A DNA stretch of 64,000 nt from Microtetraspora glauca (lineage in GTDB: Bacteria; Actinomycetota; Actinomycetes; Streptosporangiales; Streptosporangiaceae): assembly GCA_001570385.1 (NCBI GenBank), contig BBYL01000010.1, positions 310,001-374,000 on the forward strand, written 5' to 3'. Below the pieces are notes generated by a model. It was not told where the DNA came from and did not search any database. It saw only the letters and a program-made list of their open reading frames with translations. Positions 26,075-34,978 of this stretch are shown one piece after another (positions within the stretch are counted from its first letter, which is position 1; each line of letters starts with the position of its first letter). The translations under genes and the position numbers were made by a program.

Positions 26075-26605
26075 TCAGGAAAGTTCCGCGATGGTGTCCT
26101 TGAGCCAGGTCTTCTCCGCCGCTCCGATCTCGCGGGCCATGACCAGCATGCCGCGACGGAAGCGGTCGGCGACTTCCTCGGCCCTGACCGGCTTTCCCGA
26201 GCGGTAGAAGAAGCTCGCGGGCGCCTCCAGGAAGTCCAGCCGCCGCAGCAGCACCCTGGCCTGCTCCTCCCGGGGGAGCGCCGACAGGAACGTCAGCAGC
26301 GTGAAGAAGCGCGACTGGTCACTGATCTCCAGATCGGACGGCTCGCGTAGGCGACGGAACAGCTCCTCCCGGCCCTTCTCCGTGAGTGAGAGCACCTGCC
26401 GCCGGGCCGCGCCCGCCCCCTCCTCCTCACGCCGGTCGACCATGCCCGCCTTCTCCAGCCGGGTGATCGCCGGATAGAGCGCGCCGTCGCTGACGGGACG
26501 GACGTGCCCACTCAGCCCGGCGATCCGCTGTTTGAGCTCGTAGCCGTGCATCGGCTCCTCGTTGAGAAAGCCGAGGATCGTCAGCGCCAGCTCCCCGCTT
26601 GCCAT
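26075..26605 (-). CDS. PadR-family transcriptional regulator
   Basis: A 176-aa regulator. The N-terminal winged helix (LTILGFLNEEPMHGYELKQR, then SDGALYPAITRLEKAGMV) is the PadR signature, and the C-terminal helices form the Vir/dimerisation part. It is divergent from the MATE exporter with an inverted repeat between, so it is the likely repressor of that gene. The ATG at 26605 has no ribosome site. TACGAT lies exactly 6 nt upstream, suggesting a leaderless transcript whose promoter would be covered by the operator. Confidence 0.9.
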   Translation of the reverse strand: MASGELALTILGFLNEEPMHGYELKQRIAGLSGHVRPVSDGALYPAITRLEKAGMVDRREEEGAGAARRQVLSLTEKGREELFRRLREPSDLEISDQSRFFTLLTFLSALPREEQARVLLRRLDFLEAPASFFYRSGKPVRAEEVADRFRRGMLVMAREIGAAEKTWLKDTIAELS

Positions 26606-26619
26606 GGCTGCATCGTATC

Positions 26620-26642
26620 GCTATACCTCTAATCGATATAGC
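26620..26642. promoter_or_regulatory. probable PadR operator between padR and the MATE gene
   Basis: The inverted repeat GCTATA-N11-TATAGC lies in an AT-rich 50-nt divergent region, directly upstream of the padR -10 element (26612-26617). Confidence 0.6.
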
Positions 26643-26659
26643 TCGAAACGAGGTATGGA

Positions 26660-28021
26660 ATGGCACTCATCCGGCTGGCTCTGCCCGTCTATGTGGAGCT
26701 GCTGACCGCGGTTGTGGCCGTCGGCCTGATCGACACGTTGTGGGTCTCGGGTCTGGGCGGTCCGGCGGTCGCCGCCGTCACGATCGCCACCACCACCGAG
26801 CACCTGGCCCTGGGCGTGATCCTGGCCCTGACGACGGGCACGACCGTACTGGTCGGCAGGCGTGAGGGCGTGTCACCTCTCACGCCGATGATCCGTACCG
26901 CGTGGATCCTGTGGGCGCTGTTCAGCATCGTGGTGGCCGTGCCCGGCGTACTGCTCCGCGAACCGCTGGCCCGGCTCTTCACCGGGGACTCCGCGACCGT
27001 AACCCTGACCTCGGACTTCTTCCTGGTGTCGCTCTCCGCGATCCCGGTCTTCTTCGCCCAGACCCTGGTGGACGGGATCTTCAAAGGGTTGGGCGACACG
27101 GCGACGCCGATGCGGACCGCGTTGCTCTGCAACGCGTTGGTGGTCGGGCTCGATCCCCTGCTCATCTACGGCTTCGGCCTGGGTGTGCGCGGAGCCGCGC
27201 TGGCCACCGTCCTGGCCAGGCTGGCCGCGCTGGCCGTGGCGGCCACCCTGCTCGTACGGCGGCTGCCGCGCGAACGGCCGGCGCACGCGGGCCGCATGGT
27301 GAACCGAGCCGACGGCGTGGAGCTCCTGCGCACGGGCCTGCCGATGTCCGGTGACTTCCTGGCGCGCAGTCTGACCGGCATGGTGCTGACCGGCATGGTG
27401 GGCGGTCACGGCGTCGCCGCGCTGGCCGGGTACGGCATCGGCCTGAAGATCATGCTGGCCGGGACGATGGCCTTCTACGCCCTGCGCCAGGCGGCGATGA
27501 TCCGTACCGCGCGGGGAGGCGGCACCACCGCGGGAGCGTCACTGCGGCTCGGCGTGGCGGCCGGCGTGGCCACCGCGCTCGTGCTCAACGCGGCTGCCGT
27601 GCCTGTGGCCGGTCTCTTCACCGGCGATCCCGCGGTGGCTGGGGCGGCCGTGTGGTTCCTGCGGTGCATGACGCTCTACCTGGTGCCGTTCGGCGGGCTC
27701 ATCGCCGTGGGCGGGACACTCCAGGCGAGCGGAAGGGGCAGCGGACTGCTCGTCGCCACGCTGGCGGGTTTCGCGGTCCAGCTGCCCCTCGCCTCGCTGC
27801 TGAGTTCCTCCTCGCTGGGCGTCACCGGCGTGTGGCTGGCGATGGCCGCCGGGGCGACCCTCTCACTGGCCCTCACGATGACGCTGACGGCATGGTCGGC
27901 CAAACGGCCGACCGGGCTCAGGAGAGCTTCGCGAGAGCCGCACGCAGCCTTTCGAGGGACCGTTCGCGGCCGAGGACCTCGATCGACTCGAACAGCGGGA
28001 GGCCGACCGTGCGACCGGTGA
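26660..28021 (+). CDS. MATE-family multidrug/metabolite efflux protein
   Basis: A 453-aa, 12-segment membrane protein ([20 protein letters not shown] at the start, [20 protein letters not shown] in the first half, repeated architecture in the second). MATE proteins export cationic compounds against Na+ or H+. CGAGG about 7 nt upstream supports ATG 26660. The last 35 residues, rich in Arg, overlap the 3' end of gltX on the other strand by 104 bp and do not look like a natural MATE tail. This suggests that the original stop was lost. Probably controlled by the divergent PadR protein. Confidence 0.88.
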   Translation: MALIRLALPVYVELLTAVVAVGLIDTLWVSGLGGPAVAAVTIATTTEHLALGVILALTTGTTVLVGRREGVSPLTPMIRTAWILWALFSIVVAVPGVLLREPLARLFTGDSATVTLTSDFFLVSLSAIPVFFAQTLVDGIFKGLGDTATPMRTALLCNALVVGLDPLLIYGFGLGVRGAALATVLARLAALAVAATLLVRRLPRERPAHAGRMVNRADGVELLRTGLPMSGDFLARSLTGMVLTGMVGGHGVAALAGYGIGLKIMLAGTMAFYALRQAAMIRTARGGGTTAGASLRLGVAAGVATALVLNAAAVPVAGLFTGDPAVAGAAVWFLRCMTLYLVPFGGLIAVGGTLQASGRGSGLLVATLAGFAVQLPLASLLSSSSLGVTGVWLAMAAGATLSLALTMTLTAWSAKRPTGLRRASREPHAAFRGTVRGRGPRSTRTAGGRPCDR

Positions 28022-29288
28022 TCGCGACCCGGACCGGCGCCTGGGCCTTGCCCAGCTTGAGCCCGTGCGCGGCCCCGACCTCCTCAAGTGCGGTCTTGAG
28101 CGACTCGGGGTCCCAGCTGACGTCCTGCAGACGCTCGGCGTACCCGGCGAGGATCTCAGCCGCGCCCGGCTTCATCGCCTTGTCCCACGACGCCTGGTCG
28201 TGAACCGGGACGTCCAGGAAGAGGAAGTCCACATTCGCCGTGATCTCGGACAGCACCGCCACGCGGGTCTGCGCGAGCCCGGCGAGCCTGGCGAACGTGC
28301 CCCGGTCCCAGCTCGGGTCGAGCCAGGGCTCGCACCGCTCGATGAAGACGTCGAGGGGCAGCGCCCGGATGTACTCGCCGTTGAAGGCGCGCAGCTTCTT
28401 CTCGTCGAAGAACGCCGGGGACGGGTTGACGTCCTCAAGCCGGAACAGCGGCATCATCTCCGACCAGGGCATGATCTCCCGGTCGTCGCCGGGCCCCCAG
28501 CCGAGCAGCATGAGGTAGTTGACCATCGCCTCGGCGAGATAGCCCTCGTCCCGGTAGGACTCCAGGGCCACCTTGTCGCGCCGCTTGGAGAGCTTCTGCC
28601 GCTTCTCGTTGACGATGACCGGGACGTGCGCCCAGATCGGCGGGGTGACCCCCAACGCCTCCCACAGCAACTGCTGCTTGGGGGTGTTCGACAGGTGCTC
28701 CTCCGCGCGTACGACGTGGGAGATCCGCATCTCGACGTCGTCGATCACGTTGGCGAGGATGAACAGCGGCGACCCGTCGCCGCGCACGATGACGAAGTCC
28801 TCCATGGCGGCGTTCGGGAACTCGACCCGCCCGCGGACCAGGTCGTCCACCACGGTCACGCCCTCGTCGGGGGTGCGGAACCTGACCGCGCCCTCCGTCA
28901 GACCGCGGTCCCGGCAGAAGCCGTCGTAGCCCTGGTGCTCGGAGCCCGTCCTGGCCTTCACGTCGTCACGCGTACAGGTGCAGTGGTAGGCCTTGCCGTC
29001 CTTGAGCAGCGTCGCCGCCGCCTCGCGGTGCTGGGCCTCGTAGGCGGACTGGAAGTAGGGGCCCTCGAAGAACGGCGAGTCGCCGTGGATGCCGATCCAG
29101 GCGAGCGCCGAGATGATGCCCTCGGTCCACTCCGGCCGGTTGCGCGCGGCGTCGGTGTCCTCGATGCGGAGCACGAAGGTGCCCCCGGACTGCTCGGCGA
29201 GCGCCCAGTTGTAGAGCGCGGAACGGGCGCCGCCGACATGGAACATGCCGGTCGGCGAGGGCGCGAAGCGGACACGCAGGTCAGTCAC
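27918..29288 (-). CDS. gltX: glutamyl-tRNA synthetase
   Basis: A 456-aa class I synthetase charging tRNA-Glu (and possibly tRNA-Gln for later amidation). The HIGH-type motif is [16 protein letters not shown] at residues 9-24 and the KMSKS-type motif is KLSKR near residue 232. IEDTD completes the active site. The GTG at 29288 overlaps the last 8 nt of the FAH-hydrolase gene, so the two are co-transcribed, a conserved actinobacterial pair. The 3' end overlaps the convergent MATE gene. Confidence 0.96.
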   Translation of the reverse strand: MTDLRVRFAPSPTGMFHVGGARSALYNWALAEQSGGTFVLRIEDTDAARNRPEWTEGIISALAWIGIHGDSPFFEGPYFQSAYEAQHREAAATLLKDGKAYHCTCTRDDVKARTGSEHQGYDGFCRDRGLTEGAVRFRTPDEGVTVVDDLVRGRVEFPNAAMEDFVIVRGDGSPLFILANVIDDVEMRISHVVRAEEHLSNTPKQQLLWEALGVTPPIWAHVPVIVNEKRQKLSKRRDKVALESYRDEGYLAEAMVNYLMLLGWGPGDDREIMPWSEMMPLFRLEDVNPSPAFFDEKKLRAFNGEYIRALPLDVFIERCEPWLDPSWDRGTFARLAGLAQTRVAVLSEITANVDFLFLDVPVHDQASWDKAMKPGAAEILAGYAERLQDVSWDPESLKTALEEVGAAHGLKLGKAQAPVRVAITGRTVGLPLFESIEVLGRERSLERLRAALAKLS

Positions 29289-30051
29289 GAGAGATCACCC
29301 GGTTGGTGAGAGTTCCGATTCCTTCGATGCCGACGCTGACCTCGTCACCGACGGACATGGGCCCGACACCGGCGGGTGTGCCGGTCAGGATGATGTCGCC
29401 GGGCAGCAGCGTCATGACCGAGCTCACATACGCGATGAGCGTCGGGATGTCATGCAGCAGGAGCGACGTGCGCGCGCTCTGCTTGAGCTCGCCGTTCACG
29501 CTGGTCGTGAGGGCGAGGTCGTCCGGGTCCAGGTCGGTCTCGATCCACGGGCCCAGCGGGCAGAACGTGTCGAAGCCCTTGGCCCTGGTCCACTGGCCGT
29601 CCTGCTTCTGCAGGTCGCGGGCGGTGACGTCGTTGGCGCACGTGTAGCCGAAGATCACCTCACGCGCGCGCTCGACCGGCACGTCCCGGCAGAGCCGTCC
29701 GATGACCACGGCCAGCTCGCCCTCGTAGTCGACCTGCTGCGACAGCTTGCCGGGGTAGGCGATGGCCTCCCCGGGACCGATCACCGAGGTGCTCGGCTTG
29801 AGGAAGATGAGCGGCTCCCCGGGGGCCTCGCCGCCCATCTCGCGTGCGTGGTCGGCGTAGTTCTTACCGATCGCCACGACCTTGCTGGGCAGCATCGGCG
29901 CGACGATCCTGACCTCCGCGAGCGGATATCTCTCGCCGGTGAGCTCGACCCCGCCGAAGGGATGACCGTCGATCCTGGCGACGACCTGTTCGCCCTCTTC
30001 CACCACACCGAACGCGACACCGTCGCCTTTGGAGAACCTCGCGATACGCAC
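29281..30051 (-). CDS. fumarylacetoacetate hydrolase (FAH)-family protein
   Basis: A 256-aa FAH-fold protein. The metal/substrate motifs are [26 protein letters not shown] (acidic metal ligands), [14 protein letters not shown] and [13 protein letters not shown]. Members include fumarylpyruvate hydrolases and oxaloacetate decarboxylases, so the reaction is not fixed by sequence. I use GTG 30051 ([11 protein letters not shown]). A TAGCCT element lies 7 nt upstream and no ribosome site is present, consistent with a leaderless mRNA; GTG 30057 is the alternative. It precedes gltX with an 8-nt overlap. Confidence 0.88.
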   Translation of the reverse strand: MRIARFSKGDGVAFGVVEEGEQVVARIDGHPFGGVELTGERYPLAEVRIVAPMLPSKVVAIGKNYADHAREMGGEAPGEPLIFLKPSTSVIGPGEAIAYPGKLSQQVDYEGELAVVIGRLCRDVPVERAREVIFGYTCANDVTARDLQKQDGQWTRAKGFDTFCPLGPWIETDLDPDDLALTTSVNGELKQSARTSLLLHDIPTLIAYVSSVMTLLPGDIILTGTPAGVGPMSVGDEVSVGIEGIGTLTNRVISRD

Positions 30052-30240
30052 GGTCACAAGGCTAGTGCCCTGACCGGCAAGGTCGGCCCGGCGGGAGCGG
30101 TGGCGGGGACGGGGCGCGTCCGCCCCTCTCCGTGCCCGCCGTACAACCGCGGCGGGCGAACCGCCGTGGCGCGTCCGGGGGGCGACCTGGGCGACTCGTA
30201 GTGTGGCCATGTCGGAATTCACTCACCAGAGGAGCCCGCA

Positions 30241-30618
30241 GTGTCGGTCGTGAAGATCAACGTATTGACGGTGAGCGCGGAGATGCGCGATGAGTTGGAG
30301 AAGCGCTTCGCCAACCGCGCCGGGATGGTGGAGACGGCCGACGGATTCGAATGGTTCGAACTGCTGCGGCCGGTCGAGGGCACGGACCGCTACATGGTCT
30401 ACACCCGGTGGCGTAGCGAGGAGGACTTCCAGCGCTGGCAGGAGAGCCGCGCCTTCCAGGCGGGCCATGCCCAGGCGGCCGCGGAGGCCGGCCAGCAGGG
30501 CCACGGACACGGGCAGGCCCCGCAGCAGGGCCACGGCCACGGTCAGGGACCGGCCGCCTCCGGCGCCGAGCTGTGGTCCTTCGAAGTCGTGCAGAGCGCC
30601 ACCCCGAAGCACAGCTGA
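30241..30618 (+). CDS. antibiotic-biosynthesis-monooxygenase (ABM)-fold protein with a His-rich insert
   Basis: A 125-aa ferredoxin-like protein. The ABM/heme-degrading-monooxygenase pattern is MSVVKINVLTVSAEM, then GFEWFELLRPVEG, MVYTRWRSEEDFQRW and a final strand ELWSFEVVQS. Between the last helix and last strand sits a Gly/His/Gln insert made of two 10-residue units (QQGHGHGQAP and QQGHGHGQGP), encoded by a 30-nt tandem duplication at 30493-30552. The family includes heme-degrading enzymes, and the insert could bind metal (inference). GGAG lies 6-7 nt before the GTG. Confidence 0.85.
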   Translation: MSVVKINVLTVSAEMRDELEKRFANRAGMVETADGFEWFELLRPVEGTDRYMVYTRWRSEEDFQRWQESRAFQAGHAQAAAEAGQQGHGHGQAPQQGHGHGQGPAASGAELWSFEVVQSATPKHS

Positions 30619-30637
30619 CCTGGTTGTTCGCCGTACG

Positions 30638-30982
30638 TCAGATGGCGGTCGGGTGACGGGGCTCGTAGAGGCCGATCTCGGCTCCGCCCGGGAGGCGGAA
30701 GCCGGTGACCAGGCCGTAGCCCTCGTCCCCGACCTCCCGGGTGAACGTCACCCCCTTCGCGGTCAACTCGCCGACCGTTTCCGCGATCCGGTCGCACATG
30801 AGGTAGAGGTCGAACATCGGCCGCTCGTTGGTGGGGTGCACCCCCAGCTCGGCGGGTGGCAACCGGAAGATGAGCCAGCCGCTGCCCGCGTCGACGTTCG
30901 CGAGGCCGAGCACGTCACGGAGGAAGGCCCGGTCGGCGTCCGGATCACGGCTGTACATGAGCCAGTGCGCGCCTTTGATCAT
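30638..30982 (-). CDS. glyoxalase/bleomycin-resistance (VOC) family protein
   Basis: A 114-aa single-module VOC protein: MIKGAHWLMYSRDPDADRAF at the start, WLIFRLPPAELGVHP, DLYLMCDRIAETVGEL and LPGGAEIGLYEPRHP at the end. It would act as a dimer binding a metal or small ligand; the substrate is unknown. AAGGAGG lies 6 nt before ATG 30982. Convergent with the ABM gene, with 19 nt between stops. Confidence 0.88.
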   Translation of the reverse strand: MIKGAHWLMYSRDPDADRAFLRDVLGLANVDAGSGWLIFRLPPAELGVHPTNERPMFDLYLMCDRIAETVGELTAKGVTFTREVGDEGYGLVTGFRLPGGAEIGLYEPRHPTAI

Positions 30983-31329
30983 CGATGCCTCCTTTCCGCG
31001 AGTCCTTCCCGGGAGAAGGTCAAGCATCCAGCGGATTTGCTGCAATTCGTCCCGCTATGCCGTTCTTGACCGTTGTCGACGGTTTCCGCTGCCACGCTGA
31101 GCGGCGTGCGCCCCGCCCGTTCCTCGAACAGGCGCGGAACTCCGGGCCGAACCCCTGAGCCGGGGACACCGGTCGAGAACGCGCGCCCCGAACGCCGCGA
31201 TCGTCCGGCCTCCCGCGATCGGGAGAGGGACGTCAAATCCTGCTAACGATGTCACCTGCGGCTTGACCGAATCATTACTATTCGGCCAGCATGATCAATC
31301 CCCCTCACCTGTGGTCGGAAGGAACTGGC
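30983..31329. other. 347-nt intergenic region ahead of the heparinase-like gene
   Basis: No credible gene. An AT-richer stretch (TTGACC at 31263, TACTAT at 31277-31282) just before the heparinase-like gene probably holds its promoter, but the spacing does not fit one clear -35/-10 pair. Confidence 0.45.
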
Positions 31330-33000
31330 GTGCGCCCCCGCACTCACGCTCTTGGCCTCATCGCCGCGCTGGCCCTCGCCAGTGGCGGGCCGGCCGTACC
31401 CGCAGAGGCCGCTCAGGCGCCCACCCGCACGCCGGAATGCCAGGGAGACTGGCTCCCGGCGACACCGACCTCCGACGACGTCATGAACGGTGAACTGTCG
31501 TTCCTCGACCGTCCTGCCGTCAAGGTGGGGACCAAGGTCAACTGGTCGCTCGACCCGTACAAGAGCCGGTCCTGGCAGATGGTCTTCCAGTCGTTGCGCT
31601 GGATGGGACGCCTGGTGGCCGACTACGAGGCCACCGGCAAGCAGGCGTATCTCAACCGCGCGATCGAGATCGCCAAGGACTGGGTCGAGAAGAACCCCTA
31701 CGGCGGGCGGACCACCAACAAGTACGCCTGGATGGACCACCCGACCGCGCTGCGCGCCCCGGCGCTGGTCTGCCTGAGCAGGTACGTCCCCGACGCCTGG
31801 CTCAAGGACAGCCTGGCCGTGCACGCGAAGGTGCTGGCCGACCCGCGCTTCTACAAGATCGGGCACAACCACGGGCTCGACCAGGACATCGGCCTGCTGC
31901 GGATCGGCTGCCGCTACAACCAGAAGGGCTGGAAGGACCTCGCCCTGAGCCGCATGGTGAAGTCGATGAAGCTCGACATCGACTCCGAGGGCTCACTCAG
32001 GGAGCAGGCCCCGCGGTACGCCATCTACGTGCACGACCGGCTCAGGGTCGCGACGGACACCATCAAGGACTGCGACCTCAAGGTGCCCGAGGACCTCGCC
32101 AGGCGATGGGACGGCCTGCCCAAGCACATCACCGCGGCCACGCAGCCCAACGGCTACATGGTGCCGCTCGGAGACGGGCCGCCGAACATCCAGCCGGCGG
32201 GGTTCACCCACTCCTCCGAGACGGTGCAGGTCTTCAAGGCCGGTTACGTCTTCGGCCGTACGGCGTGGGGCGACCCGCAGTCGGCGTACTACTCGATCAG
32301 GTTCGGGCCGGGGATGAAGTACCACGGCCACGAGGACCACTTGGGCGTGACCTACTACGCGCAGGGCCGCAACCTGCTCACCGAGGCGGGGTTCCACTCC
32401 TACGAGAACACCCCGTACCGGCGCTGGACGATGACGCCGGAGGCGCACAATGTCCCGGTGGTCGTGGGGAAGAGGTTCCGCGGCCGCACGCCGTCGTCGC
32501 TCGTCCGCCGCTCCGTGGGCAAGGACCGGCAGTCGTTCACCCTCACCGACAAGGCGTACGGCGTGAGCCGTACCAGAGCGGTGCTCGTGAACCATGACCA
32601 GGACGTCATGGCGGTGCTCGACACGGCCGGCGGCAAGGTCCGCAACCTGTGGCACATCGACCCGTCCTTGAAGGTCGTCTCGAACGCCGGGGGCAGCGTC
32701 GTCGTCGGCGAAGGCTCGTGGCGGGCGACGCTGGTGCAGCTCTCCATGCCCTCGTGCAAGCCGATCGGCGGCCAGAAGGTGGTCCGCGGCCAGACCAACC
32801 CCTACCAGGGGTGGATCTCCCCGGCCTACATGCAGAAGGCTCCCGCTCCGGTGGTGGTCTCCCCCGCGGCCTCGTCACTGCTGACGATCATCGTGCCCGG
32901 TACGGCCAAGCCCGACGTCACTTGCTCAGGCCGTACCGTGATCGTCCACACCTCCGACGGCCCGGCCACCTTCAAGATCTCCGGCTCCGACCTCGTCTGA
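31330..33000 (+). CDS. secreted heparinase II/III-like polysaccharide lyase
   Basis: A 556-aa protein with an N-terminal signal peptide (MRPRTHALGLIAALALASGG, cleavage near AEA). An alpha-toroid domain with the motif GHNHGLDQD near residue 178 precedes a C-terminal beta-sandwich (KYHGHEDHLGVTYYAQGRNL, RRWTMTPEAHNVPVV). Members cleave uronic-acid polysaccharides, and the conserved Asn/His/Tyr set of the lyase site appears present. The GTG at 31330 has AAGGA 7 nt upstream and gives a clean signal peptide; an ATG at 31291 would add 13 residues. Natural substrate unknown. Confidence 0.82.
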   Translation: MRPRTHALGLIAALALASGGPAVPAEAAQAPTRTPECQGDWLPATPTSDDVMNGELSFLDRPAVKVGTKVNWSLDPYKSRSWQMVFQSLRWMGRLVADYEATGKQAYLNRAIEIAKDWVEKNPYGGRTTNKYAWMDHPTALRAPALVCLSRYVPDAWLKDSLAVHAKVLADPRFYKIGHNHGLDQDIGLLRIGCRYNQKGWKDLALSRMVKSMKLDIDSEGSLREQAPRYAIYVHDRLRVATDTIKDCDLKVPEDLARRWDGLPKHITAATQPNGYMVPLGDGPPNIQPAGFTHSSETVQVFKAGYVFGRTAWGDPQSAYYSIRFGPGMKYHGHEDHLGVTYYAQGRNLLTEAGFHSYENTPYRRWTMTPEAHNVPVVVGKRFRGRTPSSLVRRSVGKDRQSFTLTDKAYGVSRTRAVLVNHDQDVMAVLDTAGGKVRNLWHIDPSLKVVSNAGGSVVVGEGSWRATLVQLSMPSCKPIGGQKVVRGQTNPYQGWISPAYMQKAPAPVVVSPAASSLLTIIVPGTAKPDVTCSGRTVIVHTSDGPATFKISGSDLV

Positions 33001-33027
33001 CCCCGCCGTCTCGCAACGACGGGGTCA
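32998..33027. terminator. weak hairpin overlapping the heparinase-like stop codon
   Basis: TGACCCCG (32998-33005) pairs with CGGGGTCA (33020-33027). It lies between the convergent heparinase-like and cimA genes. No T run. Confidence 0.45.
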
Positions 33028-33074
33028 GCGAAGGGATCCACGGCGCCCAACCCCGCACGCGAGGGGCGCGGCGG

Positions 33075-34649
33075 TCAGGCGCTGTATCCGGCGCGGAGGA
33101 GGCCGTACGTGACGGCCTGCTCCAGGGCCTGCCAGGACGCCTCGACGATGTTCTCGGCGACGCCGACGGTGGACCAGTCGGCGGTGGCGTCGCTGGAGGT
33201 GATGAGCACCCGGGTGATGGCGTCGGTGCCGTGGGTGCCCTCCAGGATGCGGACCTTGAAGTCGATGAGCTCGACGCCGGCCAGCTCGGGGTAGAGCTTC
33301 TCCAGTGCGAGCCGTACCGCCTTGTCGAGGGCGTTGACGGGACCGTTGCCCTCGCCGGTGGCGACGATGCGCTCGCCCTTGGCGTGCAGCTTGACCGTGG
33401 CCTCGCTCGCGACCTCGCCGGACGGGCGCCGCTCGACGATGACCCGCCAGGACTCGACGGAGAAGTGGCGCCTGCGCTCACCCGCGACGGTGTCACGCAG
33501 AAGCAGCTCGAAGGACGCGTCGGCGGCCTCGAACGTGTGACCGCGGGACTCCAGTTCCTTGACGCGCTCGACGAGCTGGCGGGACTGGTCCGAGGACAGG
33601 TCGTACCCGAGCTCCTTGCCCTTGAGCTCGACGGACGCCCGGCCGGCCATGTCGGAGACGAGCATGCGCATGTCGTTGCCGACCTGGGCCGGGTCGATGT
33701 GCTGGTAGAGGTTCGGGTCGATCTTGATGGCCGAGGCGTGCAGCCCCGCCTTGTGCGCGAACGCGGACGTGCCGACGTACGGCTGGTGCGAGTTCGGCGT
33801 GACGTTGGTGACCTCGGTGATCGCGTGCGCGATGCGGGTCATCTCCCGGAGAGACTGCGCGGGTACGAGGTCGAACCCCTTCTTGAGCTGGAGGTTCGCC
33901 ACGACCGTGAACAGGTTGGCGTTGCCGGAGCGCTCGCCGTACCCGTTGGCGCAGCCCTGCACGTGGGTGGCGCCGGCCTTGACTGCGGCGAGGGTGTTGG
34001 CGACGGCGCAGCCGGTGTCGTCGTGGCAGTGGATGCCGACCCGTGCTCCGGTGGACGCGGCGGCGTGAACCACGTCGGCCAGCTCGTCGGGGAGCATGCC
34101 GCCGTTGGTGTCGCACAGCGCGATGACCGACGCCCCGGCTTCGGCAGCGGTCCGGAGGACTTCCAGGGCGTAGGCCGGGTTGGACGCGTAGCCGTCGAAG
34201 AAGTGCTCGGCGTCGAGGAAGACGCGCTGGCCCTCCGCACGCAGGTGAGAGACCGTGTCGCGGATCATCGCGAGGTTCTCCTGGAGAGTCGTGCGGAGAG
34301 CCAGCTCCACGTGCCTGTCGTGACTCTTGGCGACAAGGGTCACGACGGGCGCGCCGGATTCGCGCAGTGCGGCCACCAGCGGGTCGTCGGCGGCCTTCAC
34401 TCCGGCTCGGCGGGTCGCGCCGAACGCGGCGAGTTGCGCGTGCTTCAGGTCGAGCTCTGTTTGAGCCCGCCGGAAGAATTCGGTGTCCTTGGGGTTGGCG
34501 CCCGGCCAGCCGCCCTCGATGAAGCCGACGCCGAGGCCGTCCAGCTGACGGGCGATGGCCAGCTTGTCGGCGACCGTGAGGTTCAGGCCTTCCTGCTGGG
34601 CTCCGTCACGCAGCGTGGTGTCGTACACGTGGAAGCGGTCATCGGCCAT
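33075..34649 (-). CDS. cimA: (R)-citramalate synthase
   Basis: A 524-aa DRE-TIM metallolyase with a C-terminal LeuA-type regulatory domain. The catalytic start is VYDTTLRDGAQQEG, metal ligands include HCHDD near residue 205, and NGYGERSGNANL follows. The regulatory domain (about residues 385-524) contains VKLHAKGERIVATGEGNGPV. The length and the GAQQEG variant fit CimA rather than 2-isopropylmalate synthase. It makes citramalate from pyruvate and acetyl-CoA, a threonine-independent route to 2-oxobutyrate and isoleucine. Upstream are a Leu/Ile leader peptide, an attenuator and an NdgR-type operator. Confidence 0.93.
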   Translation of the reverse strand: MADDRFHVYDTTLRDGAQQEGLNLTVADKLAIARQLDGLGVGFIEGGWPGANPKDTEFFRRAQTELDLKHAQLAAFGATRRAGVKAADDPLVAALRESGAPVVTLVAKSHDRHVELALRTTLQENLAMIRDTVSHLRAEGQRVFLDAEHFFDGYASNPAYALEVLRTAAEAGASVIALCDTNGGMLPDELADVVHAAASTGARVGIHCHDDTGCAVANTLAAVKAGATHVQGCANGYGERSGNANLFTVVANLQLKKGFDLVPAQSLREMTRIAHAITEVTNVTPNSHQPYVGTSAFAHKAGLHASAIKIDPNLYQHIDPAQVGNDMRMLVSDMAGRASVELKGKELGYDLSSDQSRQLVERVKELESRGHTFEAADASFELLLRDTVAGERRRHFSVESWRVIVERRPSGEVASEATVKLHAKGERIVATGEGNGPVNALDKAVRLALEKLYPELAGVELIDFKVRILEGTHGTDAITRVLITSSDATADWSTVGVAENIVEASWQALEQAVTYGLLRAGYSA

Positions 34650-34715
34650 TTCTTGCTATCTCCTTCGCGGGGTGTTCCTCGCCGCGCGCGGTCTTCGGCT
34701 CTATCGCTGTGCCGG

Positions 34716-34750
34716 AAAACACAAAAGACCCCTCACGGACGTGAGAGGTC
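34716..34750 (-). terminator. transcription attenuator of cimA
   Basis: On the minus strand the hairpin GACCTCTCACG...CGTGAGGGGTC (one mismatch) is followed by TTTTGTGTTTT. It lies between the leader peptide and cimA. A competing 10-bp stem pairs 34752-34761 with 34777-34786 (GCGCGCTGGC/GCCAGCGCGC), across the leader stop codon. Confidence 0.8.
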
Positions 34751-34773
34751 TGCGCGCTGGCGTTGTCCTGATG

Positions 34774-34815
34774 TCAGCCAGCGCGCCTGCCGATAATGAG
34801 CAGACCGTAGAACAT
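34774..34815 (-). CDS. cimA attenuation leader peptide (Leu-Leu-Ile-Ile)
   Basis: A 13-residue ORF, MFYGLLIIGRRAG, with four consecutive BCAA codons (CTG CTC ATT ATC), 24 nt ahead of a factor-independent terminator. This is the layout of ribosome-mediated attenuation: shortage of Leu or Ile stalls the ribosome and lets transcription proceed into cimA. There is no clear ribosome site. The real stall codons and RNA folding are inferred. Confidence 0.8.
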   Translation of the reverse strand: MFYGLLIIGRRAG

Positions 34816-34859
34816 GGTGTCTTGAGTCTGCCACACGCCGTGACATGCCCGGTACATCG

Positions 34860-34876
34860 GTCTCACGATACGAGAC
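34860..34876. promoter_or_regulatory. NdgR-type operator upstream of the cimA leader
   Basis: GTCTC-ACGATAC-GAGAC, identical in arms and spacing to the repeats before leuC and ndgR. It lies 45 nt upstream of the leader ATG. Confidence 0.7.
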
Positions 34877-34978
34877 GCCAATCTTGTGCCGCGACCCATA
34901 GCCCGGGATGAACTGGGAAAACAGCCCCGCTGACGAATGCTCGGGCGTCGCGGCGAGTCCAGAATTAAGGTGATGACC

